The notes: generated by a model from the sequence alone, not told the origin. 64,000 nt of DNA from Rhynchopus sp. YZ270_cl-10 (GCA_964035575.1 OZ037890.1:682001-746000), one strand, 5' to 3'. Positions 27,631-40,002 are shown, numbered from the stretch's first letter. Translations and numbers: made by a program.

Positions 27631-30542
27631 ATGGGGAAGAATGGGCAGAAGAAACCCCCGAAGTTGGAGCTGCCTCCAGCACCTCCCGAGGAACGGCCGA
27701 AATTGCTGGCAAAAGGGGAGGTTATGCCACCAGTGAATGAAACCGATATGCACGTTCCAGCGAAGGTAGATAACAGAGGAGATGCGGTTGTTTTTGATAA
27801 CATCACTGTCGCAGCGGACCCATTGAAGCGGGTTCCCATTGCTGACCCTACGTCTGTCTCGCAGTCTTCTTTTGCAGATTTCAGCGGGAATTTTGGATCG
27901 GATTATAGCCAAGGGAGTGAGAGAAAGGCACCTGCACCTCAAGAAAACCTATCAAAGCCTAGCGCTTTGAGCTATGAGGACCCTACCTGCAGTGGGGTGA
28001 ATATTTCGGTTCAGCAGGTTCAGCGTGCTTTGAAGATGGAGACGGAAGAGAGGAAGGAGAAGGAGCGGCAGGGGTCGCAGCCGGCGGATGAGTCATCTCC
28101 GTTGGTGCCGGGGAATTGTTTGCCTCATCCGCAGTATTGCTGTCCATTGATGCGGTTTGGGTCGACGACGTCAGACCAGATTAACGCTGGGGAGCATGCA
28201 GATCCACGAGGCCCTGCTCCGTCACAAAGCTTTTCGGAGCCGTCTTCGTCATATGATTATGACCCGAATGCACCAGGCTGTGCGTCGCCGTCCTCGTTGC
28301 AGAGTCCTACCAATGGTAAGGTGCGTAGTGGTATTCTCCTCGAGGATTTGGACGCAGCAGATAAAGAGCAAAGTGAAATTGCGAAGACCGCCAAGGCTGC
28401 AGCAGAGTTGTACGAAAAGAGTCAGCCCGCAGCCATGCCTCCACCTCCACCCAAAACTCAGGAGGATGAACGGAGAAGACAACGGTCGCATCGATCCTCC
28501 GATCCGCAAAAGGAACGACGTCGGCGCGAATCAGAACGGTCAGGCGAACCAACACAGCACATCCACTTTAAAGATTTGGCATTAAAAGAACGGATTGGGA
28601 ATGGGGCATATGGTGTAGTAACTCGGTGTATACATAAGGATGGGACCACCTATGCACTAAAAACTGTGACAGTCAGTGATGACGCTAAGAGAATGCTTCG
28701 AAGCGAGTTGGAACGACTGAAACAACGACGCGCAGAGTTCACTGTGCATACGTATGAGGCGTACTACTCGAAGAGTGCGAAGACGGTGCATTTCTTGATG
28801 GAGTACTTAGCGAATGGGTCGGTGGGGCGATGCTTCCTGGAGCTCAGGTCACGGAAAAGGAATATGCACCGAAGCGACATCGCGCTCATTGCAGAGCGTG
28901 TCCTCCTCGCGCTCAACCAACTCCGCAAACAGCACATCATCCACAAAGACATCAAACCAGACAACATCCTCATCGGCCTCCGAAGTCAAGTCAAAATCGG
29001 CGATTTTGGGATCTGCGCCTTCGCAAACCAAAATTCCGAAGCAATCTCAGTGGGCACCGGATCCTATAGGTATAGAAAGAAAAGGGGGTAAACTTGAGGA
29101 ATTTTTCCTGCTCATTTAGCTGTAACGATATTATCAAATCGAATGATGCGTTGTATTGACTCTTGAGTAAAAGAGTGAACTTTGGTGGTATTTTTTTGGG
29201 GGGACAATCTTGGCAGTGCTTTAAAAAGAGTGTTTTATGGATGATGAAGACTGTCTGAATAGGCGGGCTGCACTAAACCAACAGATCATTGAAAGTATAA
29301 CAGAAAGAGAAAAAAGGCTTCGGCCGACATTGAGTACAGATCGGTATACCAGTAGGTATAACGTGATTGTCGAGGCAACACAACCGAGGCAACTACACTA
29401 CTCCAACAATTTATCAAAAAAAAAAAAAAAATGCTGCTCACAACAGCCGATGGATGGCGCCCGAACGCATCAGCTCCGACTGCTTCTCCTACAACTCAGA
29501 CGTCTACAGCCTTGGGTTTGTTGTAGCGTATCTGGCGCTTGGAAGGTATGGTTTTCACACAACTCATCCCCCATCCCCAATGATTCCTTATTATGAAGTT
29601 TTTCCAACATTTTTTTGTCCATCTTTTACTGTAACGAATATTACGATGATGGGAGGAACATCTTCAAAACTTCTTTTTTGATAACTTTCTTAAAACAGGC
29701 GGTATTTTTTGGGGCTTGCCCATGGACAACCTTGTCAAAAAAGTTACTTCACGTCTCTTTGTTGTTGTTCGTTTGTTGCATTGAAGCATCTACACACAAA
29801 AAATGATATTCATTTCTACAGGTTTCCTCTGAGTCTCCAGTCTTGCAGGGATATCATCTTCATGGTGGACGGGGGGAACAATCTGGACCTGAGCAGCTTA
29901 CAAGGACCGTATGTACAAAACAATCACCCCCACCCCCTTCCTATGCATCGTCCTGGAGTACTGTTCTCTGCGGATAACAATCAGATGCCGTCCACAAAAG
30001 GCGTTTTGCCACAACCTTCCTTCATCCCCCTCTAGGGGTACCAAGGTGAAGTAAGGTATAGTGTTGAAATCGAGGTAGGGCGGGGTAAGGGTCAATATTA
30101 CAAACCCGGATTTTTGGAGGAGGTGAGTTAGCCCTGGAGCTCTGGAGCTGGATGGTTGGGCTGGAGACCTGATAAATTGGACTTTTTTCACCATTTTTTT
30201 TTAAATAACTTCCTCTATCAATGAGACTAGAACATTAGATGAGACTCACCTGTACACATTCTTTCCATAAAACACAGTGCGAACGAACACCTCGTGGACT
30301 TCATCTACCTTGCGACACGGCACACCAAGAGCGAGCGTCCCGACGCAGAGGAGCTGTTGAGGCACCCCTTCATCACACAACGCAACGTGCCGCCGAAGTG
30401 CGAGGACAAGAACACATTGTCCTTCCTCCGCCACATCCAGCCCCTCATCCACGAGCATGGTGACAACCGTCTCTACAACCGCTACACAGACTCTGCGTCA
30501 GGTACACCCACATCAGTCGACGATGCGGCAGCACAAAGCTGA
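27631..30542 (+). CDS. STE7/MAP2K-like protein kinase, four exons
   Basis: Exons 27631-29069, 29447-29545, 29822-29908 and 30278-30542 total 1890 bases, an exact multiple of three (629 residues). Residues 1-310 are disordered and Ser/Pro/Arg-rich. The kinase domain follows: Gly loop IGNGAYGVV (from 322), Lys344 (YALK), catalytic HKD with Asp440 (IIHKDIKPDN), DFG Asp458, and an activation loop with GTGSY joined across intron 1 to WMAPERI. SDVYSLGFVVAYLALG and RPDAEELLRHPF complete the C-lobe. The APERI and SLG motifs fit MAP kinase kinases best; a NEK-like or unique kinase is possible. The frame is open to 27580, but an AG at 27629-27630 abuts the chosen ATG. Confidence 0.82.
29070..29446 (+). 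other. Kinase intron 1 (GTATAG...CAACAG), made mostly of repeat modules
   Basis: Phase 2. It contains a GTCTGAATAGGCGGGCTGCACTAAACC-type module (about 29250), the GCTTCGGCCGACATTGAG module (about 29312-29385) and a GGCAACTACACTACTCCAAC module (about 29385-29425), then an A run. Little of the intron is outside repeats. Confidence 0.75.
29546..29821 (+). other. Kinase intron 2 (GTATGG...CTACAG)
   Basis: 276 bases, phase 2. AT-rich, with no recognised repeat module. Confidence 0.75.
29909..30277 (+). other. Kinase intron 3 (GTATGT...ACACAG)
   Basis: 369 bases, phase 2. It restores the frame for NEHLVDFIYLATRH. No recognised repeat module. Confidence 0.75.
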
Positions 30543-33500
30543 CAAAGGGAACCCACCACGCAACAAGGGGTTGGGGAGGACACAATACCCAATCTGGGAA
30601 CGAACCTCCTGGAAATTTCCAGATAAACAAAACAATAAAATAAAATTGTTGTCTTGGAGTCTATAGGACCGTGCACGCTCCGTTCCCTGAAAAGGAATGG
30701 CAAGGTTAAAACTGCGTAGAACATAAAAGGATATGATTCGTTGTATTATTGTCCCGCATTCTGCTGCATGTCTTGCGTGTATTCACCTCCTTTGCTTTTT
30801 TTGGGTGTGGCAAAAGAGCCTGGGTTGGTGTGTATTTTTTCCATATCAGATGTAAACCACGAAATGGATTGTAGGACTGCATGGTTGGGTGTCCACCCCC
30901 CGGTACAGCCGGTCATACCAAGGTATACTGTTCACGAGAGGGCTTTGTATTTCAAGTCAACTTTTTTTTGGTGGCTAAGTACAAGAGAGTCTTCGGTTCA
31001 TCTATCCATCCCTTTTTTTTCCCCCTACTGGAACCTACTGGGGTAGGTGCAGACGCTGACTGTGCGGTAGTTATCGGTAGCCGCGCTACTGGTACCAATT
31101 TCTCTTTTTTTTTTTTGTATAGAATCTGTCTGTTTTTTTTTGACAGGTATGTGTTTTTTTTTTTTGTCGCTAAAAAATTACTCAAAAAAAGACAAAAAAA
31201 AACAGCTTTTTTTTTTTTGTTCTGTATTCTCAAAAACCCCACTACCCCATGGATCGGTTTTCGTAAGGGGGTTTTGTTCCGTTGGTATTTTCGGTGGATT
31301 CGTTTTTTGCTTTGACCTGACCAGTGGAGGGGGAAGGGAGGGGGAAAGCGGGGGGGATGAAAGGGATGGGAGGGGAGGGGGTTTCACCATCTCAACGAAG
31401 AATAGGAAAGAAGCAAAAAAAAAGTCCAGTGCATTTTTTTTTACTGCTTTTGGAGGGGGGTTTTTTTTTGCGATAATTTTTAGAAAGAAATAAGGGGGAA
31501 TGAGGGTGGGTGGTCTTAGTTTTGCCACTCGTTGTATGATTTGCGCGGGCGTTGTAGTTTGAGGGGGGGTGGTACAATAAGTGTTCGTCACAGTTATTTT
31601 TCACAACTTCTCCTTCCTGTCATCGGGATGTGAGCAGTTTGTGAAATATCCTGAATTACAATCGCGTTCATAGAGATGAGTTTTCGTGGAGCTCACGAGA
31701 AAAAAAGCGAAGTGTCTACACGTTATATATTATTCAAAAAAAAGGGGGGGTAAACTCACGTATTTTTTTTGACATCGGTAATTTGTTGACACGAAGAGAA
31801 ATTTGAAACGTGTAAACCAGGCACGTCTTCTTCACCACTGTGCTAAGTAGTTTTTTTTTTTGCATTGGGTGTCTTTTCTTTTGGGGGAGGGTGCCAGATT
31901 GCCAACTTTTATTTACCCACACATACGGTGGTGCGATACTCTCCGATTTGCCCACCTCCCTTTTTTTTCGTGCAGTGGCAGAGGGTAGACTTTGTCGGCC
32001 CTTCTCCACTTCTGACAGTGTATCGGTACTAGTCGTTAACGGCTAGTTGTTTCCACTGGTAGTCCCTCTGATTGGTCCACCGTGCGAAACGTACACACCT
32101 CCCCCATCATCCCCCTATCCTATTCGCCCCCTAACCCCCTTTTCTTCAATGCAGCCTTCTTTTGGGGGGCCATTTTGCGTTTTTTTTTTTCCCGTTTGGT
32201 ACCCCTAGTCAGGTGTCCTCAGGATCATGGGGGTCGTTTGCATTGAAAGAAGGTCCTCGCTTTCCCCCTTTTTAGCCTAGCCAGAGACAACATCCCCCAA
32301 ACGCTGTCCTTCTCTTTGGAGAAGACAGCTGATACTCCCTCCCCCAGGTTCCCCTTTTATTTACAAGGTGACTAAGCACCCGAGGCTTCGGTTCATCTCA
32401 TATTTTCCCCTCTTTTTGGGAGGTGCCTGCATCAACAACCATTCTTCTTTTTTCTTTTTGGGGAGGACAAACCAGAGTTTCAACAAAGTGACTAAGTACC
32501 AGAGGCTTAGTATCATCTCATCAGCTTTTTCTTATGTTTGTAAGGTGACTTAAGTGTGCGAGCGTTCGTCTTTACTGAATTTTTTTTTTCTTTTCACTGT
32601 AGCCTGCAAGGAAGCGTGATGCTACCGAATTTTCTCTTAAATAGAGACAGCCTATCTTCAAACCCAGCGCGATAACGATTATGGTAAAAAGATGTATATG
32701 CACGAGAGGCACATTCATCATCTTACAAAGGCGGGGGGGTTTTTTTTTGTGTGTGTTTTGTTTTGATCTACACCAAGAGAAAAGGGAGTACCTGGTGCAT
32801 CCCCTCGTATGACCTCTGTTTAGAATTGAAGGATTAACCCTAATCACCCCAATATTTTCAAGCCACTTTTGAGTTTTTGGTGTTTGGGACTTTCCAGCCG
32901 GTAAAGGGACCCCAGATGTAAAATTTTGATCGTACCTGACCGCAATTGAAAGATTTTGAACACGGCTTTCAATTCCATTTTTTTTTTAAAGTTTCCTCTC
33001 AAAATGAGGTGCATAAAACCCACCCTTTGGTTTTGACTGATTCGGCCGGCCGAGAGCTAACACCTAAATTATTTCGTTCTGAAAATGTTGTCAATTGAAA
33101 GACCACAAAATCATATCAAAGAGAAAAAAAAAGCGAGTAAAAAGTCCTAAGGTACATTGGGAGTGTGGGTGAAAAAAACGTCACTTTTGGTGAAGTAGCA
33201 CCCCACCCCCCAGCATCGAAAGGGCAGTCAGATGCATGAAAGTTATCGGGGATTGTTTCTTGTGAAAGGTCGGTGCAATTACTTTCTTGGGGTGACAGAG
33301 TTAAATGAAGTTAACAAATACTTCCCTTTTACCAAGGTTTTCCCAGTTCCCACCCACCCCCTTTTTTTTGTGAAGGTATGTTCGTATTTCAAGTTTTCTT
33401 TCTTTTGTTTTTTTAGTGCATCCGTTTTCTCTTTTCCTCAGCAGACATCAAAATAAAATTGTGTCCGCGTTTTTTTCTTTTTTTCTTCAAATTTTTGTTG

Positions 33501-35811
33501 AGCGTAAAATCGAAGATGGAGGTGATGCACATTTGCCCGTTTCGTGTGGTGAATGTATTTTTTAACTTATCCCCTTCATCAGTGTGGCTAATCATATAAA
33601 ATGGCTTGGTTCACCTTATCAAACGTTTTTTTTGTTTTTGTTTGTTTTGTTCGAAAACTTGGCAGGCAGTGACACCCAAGGATTTCGTCAACGCATCTCT
33701 GTACCCTTTTCTTTGAAGATGCACGTTACATTTCACGCACACAAATATTTTTTTCTGTTTTTTTTTCTCTTTGTTTCTGTTTTGTTTGGGGTTGGGATTC
33801 AGTCGGGGGGTTTATTTTTGTTTCAAAATCCGACCCCCATCACCCCCTCAGTAAGGGGGGTTTCGCGCGAATTCGGGCAATTTACCCGAAATCTGCACTT
33901 CGGGCAATTTCGGGTGCACAAAACGCCCGAAATCCGCCCCTAATATATATTTCGGGCGGTCCAAATATGAAAAAAAAGCAAAAACAAAAACAAAAAAATA
34001 CCTTGCCGCAGGTTTTCTGTAACGGCCTTTTTCACGATCCTCTCTTCCCTAGTACAAAACAAACAAACAAAAAGCTCAACTGTTTCCGGTAAGTCTTGTG
34101 TTCCTTTTTTTTTTTTGATAATGTGACAACGCCCACCCCCCCGCCAGTCGCTTTCTTCGACTATGTGACTGGTCGCCAACTTGTAGTACGATACGGGTTG
34201 TGATGGAGTGACCAATCGAGGGCGCTGGCGTCATTTTGTGCATCTTACCAACATTTTCCCCTCACTCTCTTGCACGCAATGTAACGACATAAAAACACTC
34301 GTTATGAAGGAGATCAGTTGGCAGTTACTATTGTTTGGGGATTTATAAAAAGGATCTGCGTTCATTTGCCCAAATAGCAGATGTAAACCACGAAAAATGG
34401 ATTTTGTAGGGAACTCATGGTTTCGGGTCCACCCCCATACTGAAGGTACACTGTCATGAGGGGGTTTGTGTCACACATTTTAACGATTGTGATCAAGGTG
34501 ACTGAGCACGAGAGGCTTAGGTTCATCTTATAAACTTTTCTTTTTTTTAAGGTGCGGTGACTAAACAGATACTTAGACAATAGTTTCTTTTTCTTTTTCC
34601 CTTTTGTTGACACACTTCGATTCCCACAGGTCCCCCCTCGTAAGCCTGCACGACGGTGAAGCAAATGCCCTGTGGTTTTACTTTATGGTTTTCACCGTTG
34701 GCTGACAAAGGCGAAACCACAAATAAAACCAAGTCTACTATTCAAGTCATTTACTTCACTGTCGTGCTAAGTGCAACCCTCGGTTCGATAGCCTACGGGG
34801 CATCAGTGCGTCTGTCTTCCGTCCCATGAACAATCAACGTCGCTTTGTTTCTCTTTTCATTTTTTGCTATTCTCGCAATCAAAACAGAGGATGATGTGCT
34901 GATCGGACAACTCCATCTTTCTTTTAAACTTATTTTTTTCTATCGGCAGCAGGGTAACCCGAGTACCACTGCACACTCCATTAAGGCTGCACACTACTCT
35001 TTTTCTCACAACTTCACCATTTTTTGAACAAATATGGAAAAACTGTTTATGTGCACTGTGAGACGCATCGACCTTTCGATTTGTTTTTCCCTGAGGTGTC
35101 TGAGCGAGGCCGAGAATTGTCTGACCCAAGTTTTTTTTTTTCCCCCCCTCCCCCTTTTGTGATTGGGACAACTGCCACGTCGTTTCTTTCATTTGTGCCT
35201 TATACACCTTCCCATCTCCCCTTTTTTTTGTCGACCAAGAAATACAAACGTATTTTGACATTCAAACTGTGACAACCCCCTTTTTGTCGACGCCCACGTC
35301 CCCAACCGAGACGTTTCCACTATCACCACCTCCCCCTTTTTTTTGAGAGGGTGAATAGATGCAAAAACTGCAGCGTACAAAAAAAAAGATTAAAAAAAAA
35401 GCAACAACAGTAACAAAATCCCGTTTTTATTATTTATTTCAACACTCTTCTATTCTGTTTTCCTTATTTTATTTTCTTTTTTTTTGGGAGAGGGGAGGGG
35501 TGAGTTTTATGGGGGTTGGGGAAAAGGGTAAAGTTCGGCACAGTCGAGCCTCCAAAAAAAAGGACTACCCCCTCTCTTACCCCTCCAATTTTTCAACATA
35601 CCACCCTTCCCTTCCACGCAACATCTCTCTCACCCTCTCTCTCCCTCCCTCTCCCTCTCCACCTCTCCCCCAGAAAACGAGAAAAGAACACATCGCAACC
35701 ACACGCATTCCCTTTTATTTTTTTGGTTGTGAATTAACAAAAAGGCGTCTTTTTTTTTTTTGGCGTTCACCCCCCCCCCCTTTGTCCCCTCGTTTTCTCG
35801 TTCTCCATAAT
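30543..35811. other. Gene-free 5.3-kb stretch of homopolymers and short modules
   Basis: Hairpin-repeat copies at about 30970, 32363, 32485 and 34495. GGTACAGCC modules at 30849-30970 and 34378-34475. GGAGGTGCCTGCATCAAC at about 32416. At about 30650-30700 and again at 46620-46680 there is a shared GGACCGT...CGTTCC...GGAATGGCAA motif. A cluster of CCCGAAAT-type inverted repeats lies at 33865-33960. CAATTGAAAG inverted copies are near 32945-32980 and 33092. I see no convincing exon. Confidence 0.5.
30849..30970 (+). repeat. GGTACAGCC dispersed module, best copy
   Basis: GATGTAAACCACGAAATGGA, TTGTAGGACTGCATGGTTGG, GGTACAGCCGGTCATACC, a GGTATACTG block and CGAGAGGGCTTTGTATTTC, followed by a T run. 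Other copies: 13690, 14630, 25115, 34378 and (partial) 47545. All are on the + strand. In two cases a hairpin repeat follows at once. Confidence 0.75.
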
Positions 35812-36612
35812 ATGATGATGAGCGGTGAGAACGACTTCAGACGGAATGCGGCGGTGTGCTTGACGCGTCTTGTCGAGGAGTCGTTTTGTTCTGAGGTGAC
35901 AGCGGAGGCGATGTGGGCACCTCCACCGTCGAAGAGCGAAGCCTCTGCCTCGAGAGCGGTGTTGACCGCAAGCATTGCCCCGGTGGATTGGTGTGTTGAG
36001 GAGTCCTTCGTTGAGTTCACCCACCGCGTCTACACCAGATCTCACGTTGAAGACCAGGTGGCCGCGGCGCATATTGCATTAATGAGTGAATTCATTGCAC
36101 GCAACCCTCACAACATCAACGCAACTGAAGCAAAAGCGTTAAGCGTTGTCTGCCTCCAGGTTGCAGCAAAGGTGGTAACCGACCGGGTGTTTGGAAACAA
36201 CGCGATTGCGAGGTTGGCGGGAATGCGTTTAAGAGAGTTTAACCATTTAGAGAGGTGGTTTCTTTTGGCAATGGAGTGGGATGTGGAGCCAAATGCGGCC
36301 AAAACCAATGACATCTTGGAGAGTCTGAGACAACGTACGCGGTCGCCGAAAACGAAGTCCCTAAGGGGGCTTGCTCCACGCTTCTCAACTCTCTCGAACA
36401 GTACTGTCTCTGCATCTTCCAATGGATCTGCAAAAGGGAAGCCCACCATGCCCCACATGGAGTCGCGCTACCAAGGCAACCGTCTCTTCACACTTCGCCT
36501 CGTAGAAGAACTACCTGCTCTTCCAACAGAGCCTTCCAGCCCCACCACTGAAGCCACCTCAGGGGGATCTGCGGTAAGAATGGTACGGTTTTTGAGGAGA
36601 ATCTTTGCGTAA
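35812..36612 (+). CDS. PHO80-type cyclin
   Basis: Encodes 266 residues. A cyclin box spans about 56-160, with the markers LSVVCLQVAAKVVTDRVFGN and LREFNHLERWFLLAMEWDV, matching the CASKF...NN...GG....E.N.LE..FL..L.W.. pattern of PHO80/cyclin-P proteins (the CYC2 type in trypanosomes). It binds and activates a cyclin-dependent kinase in cell-cycle or nutrient signalling. The 50 N-terminal and 100 C-terminal residues are Ser/Pro-rich. Three ATGs in a row start the frame. It is open upstream to 35359, but only through T- and C-rich leader. No destruction box was recognised. Confidence 0.85.
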   Translation: MMMSGENDFRRNAAVCLTRLVEESFCSEVTAEAMWAPPPSKSEASASRAVLTASIAPVDWCVEESFVEFTHRVYTRSHVEDQVAAAHIALMSEFIARNPHNINATEAKALSVVCLQVAAKVVTDRVFGNNAIARLAGMRLREFNHLERWFLLAMEWDVEPNAAKTNDILESLRQRTRSPKTKSLRGLAPRFSTLSNSTVSASSNGSAKGKPTMPHMESRYQGNRLFTLRLVEELPALPTEPSSPTTEATSGGSAVRMVRFLRRIFA

Positions 36613-36771
36613 AAAAAAAAAAAATGAAAAAAAAGATAGTAGAGGAAACAGAATGTCGGATACTATCGGAGTTTTTTTTGCATTTTTGAAAAAAAAAATT
36701 TGAAGAAAAAAAAAAAAAGAAACAGCTGATGATGCTGTTTTCAAGGAAGATTAGTATTTTTTTGAAAGGAT

Positions 36772-36830
36772 AATCAGTGCCTGCTTGCCATGAAAGGTGA
36801 GGCTATTGCACTTTCTACTTTTCTAATTTT
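36772..36830 (+). repeat. GTGCCTGC...TTTGCACTTTC module
   Basis: Diverged copy of the module at 6797, 15140 and 43037 (GTGAGGCTATTGCACTTTC here). Partial copies are near 40190 and 45487. Confidence 0.55.
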
Positions 36831-38093
36831 TTTTTTTTAAATTGTATGGGAATATCCGTGAGGATCATTCATTGTCTTTAGAATTTTTTTTGAATATGGG
36901 GCGAAGAGCTTTGCATCTCTATGGTTCCTTGAATATTTTTATGCAAGGAACAAAGTATGGCTTATGCGCAAAGTTCGTCAGTTTAAAAAAATCTCATATT
37001 TTCAAACAGAAAGAATTAGAACGAAAAAACACGGGTTGCCTACGATCGTAGTACGATCTCTTACGATCGCAGCTCTTTTTTGATCGCACTACGATCGTAC
37101 TACGATCAAAGTACGATCGTAGTACGATCGTACTTACGATCGTATTATGATCGTACGATCGTACTACGATCGTAACGATCGTAGTACGATCGTAATGATC
37201 GTAGTACGATCGTAGTACGATCGTACGATCTTCCTTCTAAGGTGCTCGCTCTCCATACCTAGACCCTCGAATTTTTTTTTTTGCCCCTATATTGGGCTAA
37301 TTTCGACGATTTGAGGCCATTAAAAGCAAAATTTGGCACTTTTGAGCATCTAGGGGGGTCTAAAACGCGGTTCCGCGAACCCAAAATTTCGTGATTTTTA
37401 CCAAAAACAAGTCGATTTTTGAAAAAATCTCAAAAAAAAAAATCCCAATTTTTTTTTTTCACAAGTGTTTTTGAGGCCTGCTCACTACACCCTAGGTACC
37501 CTTCTGGGACCAAAAAGTCAAAAAAAGCAAGAATTGGGCTGTTTTGAGCATCTAGAGTTAATTCCCCAGTCATTTTCTGTACCACCAGTGCATTTTGTAT
37601 GGGCCAGCGCCTTGTCAAAAAATCAAAAAATCTCAAAAAAAAAATTTTTTTTTTCGGGAAAATTTCGACCCCTGAGTTGGGTTTTTGGGCACCAAAAAGT
37701 GCAAAAAAACGCAAAAATCGGGTGTTTTGACGATCTGGGGGTAACTATATGCACTACTACAGGGGCCCACAATATCGACTTTTCCTTAGCAAATTCCTTG
37801 GAGTATTGCATGCCTTGAAGTGTTGCATTTTGTCCCCACTGAGTGTGCACTCAGAAAACACTCATCAATAAAACGACCTTTCTGTTCGGTAAAAAATAGT
37901 TATTTTCTATTGTAGTAGTGGGTTTGTCGTGCAGTGATGTTCTTTGTACCTGGAGAGTGGGCCGAGTGCAAGGTATGTTTTTAACCCCCCGGTTTTCTCC
38001 CTTTTCGACATGTCCGCTATTTTTTTTTTTTTTTGAAAACTTGGTTGTATTAGTGTAGCCACCCTAGAGTGTGCTCCACTATACTAAACATTT

Positions 38094-38620
38094 TTATGTC
38101 ACCGCAGACGAGCGCGATGATCTCTCTTGTGTGGCAGATGTCACACTGATGTCGCTGATACTACTACCCACCGGGCCATCATCAGATGGGGGTGGCGGGG
38201 CGGAGGGGGGGGCATTGATGACGGATTTCTTCCGTTTTTTGGCAGTTTTGTCGCATGCTCTGGGGGAAGACGAGCGTTTTCTTTTTGAAGAACGTGTTGA
38301 TGGATTCTGTTTACGGGAGGGGGGAGAAACAGAACGCTTTAGTTTTAAAATACGGTTGGGCTCAGGGTCACCCTCAGCAGGCGGCACGTCATTCGCGGCA
38401 GGCCGATCTCCCGCTGCGAGGACGTCGTCGATCATGTCACCCTCCGATGTGCCAGCAGAGGAGGTTGGAGGTGAAGACCACCTAGATGCTCTAGCTGATA
38501 TGCTAGGGCCGTAGGCATCGAGTGGTGCAGTTCCCCATGCCGCGTCAGCGAGCCATCGGACGGACCTTGACAGCTGTGACCTGATAACAGCGATGCTATC
38601 GACACCTAGACGGGCACGTT
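38094..38620 (-). pseudogene. Minus-strand coding fragment ending in an A-tailed module
   Basis: About 170 codons are open on the minus strand, with protein-like composition: a part reading RSVRWLADAAWGTAPLDAYG, then Ser/Pro-rich and basic NLS-like runs (KRKRSSSP, KKRKKS), ending in SSAVT and a stop. It is followed at once by AGTGGAGCACACTCTAGGG, TACACTAATACAACCAAG and a long A run (38094 down to about 38023), which looks like a polyadenylated 3' end. Upstream it breaks into an A run with no start seen. This could be the 3' end of a LINE or a retro-copied host gene captured by the surrounding element. No family recognised. Confidence 0.4.
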
Positions 38621-38738
38621 TTTTTTTTTTTTTTTGTCAACAAAAATGTCACTTTTACGTGGGGTACGGGGCGGCTTCTTGTTTGTTTGTTTTTTTGTTG
38701 TAGTCTCTACTTTTACATTCAATTTCTCTTATCAGGTA

Positions 38739-38858
38739 CCCGAACCGACGACCCTTCATCGTGACAGCGAAGCAGTGCCCACGGAAGAGCTGGTGCAATT
38801 ATTTCAAAACCAGGTGGCGATCGTAAAAGTCGGGTTTATATACCAACTTTTCCATTAA
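38739..38858 (+). other. Possible captured exon
   Basis: After TTCTCTTATCAG a plus-strand frame reads VPEPTTLHRDSEAVPTEELV and on to a stop after about 40 codons. Acceptor-like context and composition suggest a captured exon, but it is short and has no family match. Confidence 0.2.
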
Positions 38859-40002
38859 CCCACCCCAGACCACCCTAATTATTATGAAACTCTTAGTCAG
38901 TCACTGCTATAGCCATTTAACCCAGGGAGCATAGCTAGTGCAAGAAATTCGACTTCGGGATCCGGAAAGTCTGTCCTCTGCTTGCGGAGGACTAGACACA
39001 AGAAAATATTGCGTTCCCCCAGAATACTAATTTTTGTCACAGTAATTTTTGCCCAGGGCATGCTCTTGAAGCATGGCGGCTTGGTGTGAGAAGGGGCAGT
39101 GTGTTGTTTTGTTCTAGATTTCAACGGTTGTTAGAACGAGTCAAGTGGATGCTTATCTAAACACTGACTTTAGTACAGACCCGAGAGATCACACATGACT
39201 TTGAGGAAAGAACAAAGCAATGCATCTGTACCCGCACGCCAGGTTGTAGTTACTTCAGAATTTTCTTGAGTTTGCATGAACGAGGAGGGGGTGATTCATT
39301 CTTCGGGAACGCTTAGTATACCATGGAATGATCATCTCAAAAAAACAGTGGGGGCTGAATTCATATCCCTTAGAATTGCGAATTCAGCCTTTGTAGAAGG
39401 TACGTCTTACTTGTACTTGTACTTGTATGCCGTGTCACCCTTCTCAACCTTACCGGTTCACAGCTCGCAAGAGCAATGTAACCCTTCTCGCTATTGCAAA
39501 CTTAAGAATTTTCTGCTGTAACTTACCAAAATCGATTTTCTTTCACCCCAAACACCCGCAACACCCCACCTGCTACTTCGGTAGCCTGTGTTGTTGGGAG
39601 TTGGTTCTCATGTTGATCCCCAGTGACTGTCTAGCACTGCTTCTTCTGAGCCCAACGTTGTTTGGCCTGTCGACGTAATAAATACGAAGACAGGGCGGCG
39701 GTGCCAACAATTTTCCAATGATGTAACGTTTTATCTGATTGATTATCGTTTGATATACCTTGTGTGTGCTTCATGCACACCATGCAAGGAATATCGAACG
39801 GTATTTCAAGCGATATTCGTTATTTCGTTTGGCAAACGTACTACGATCGTACTACGATCGTAATGATCGTACTACGATCGTACTACGATCGTTTACGATC
39901 GTAGTACGATCGTAGTTGATCGTAGTACGATATTTTACGATCGTTACGATCGTTTTTTGGTACGATCGTAAACGATCGTACTACGATCGTAGGCAACCCG
40001 TG

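Larger units (their letters stand above)
37030..40002. mobile_element. DNA element with tandem-palindrome terminal inverted repeats and AAAAAA duplication
   Basis: Ends are CACGGGTTGCCTACGATCGT and its complement. Both terminal repeats (37030-37232 and 39838-40002) are arrays of self-complementary ACGATCGT and GTAC units. Six-A tracts bounded by G lie on both sides (37024-37029 and 40003-40008), consistent with a 6-bp target duplication. Inside, 37265-37745 holds three diverged copies of a TTTTGAGCATCTAG block. 38094-38620 is an open minus-strand frame, and about 38895-39700 matches the core of the elements at 53536-58474. It has no transposase, so it is non-autonomous; superfamily unknown. 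Confidence 0.75.

Noticed and set aside
35359-35811. Upstream extension of the cyclin frame
   Set aside because: Homopolymer and CT-rich leader with no domain; the three ATGs at 35812 fit better.
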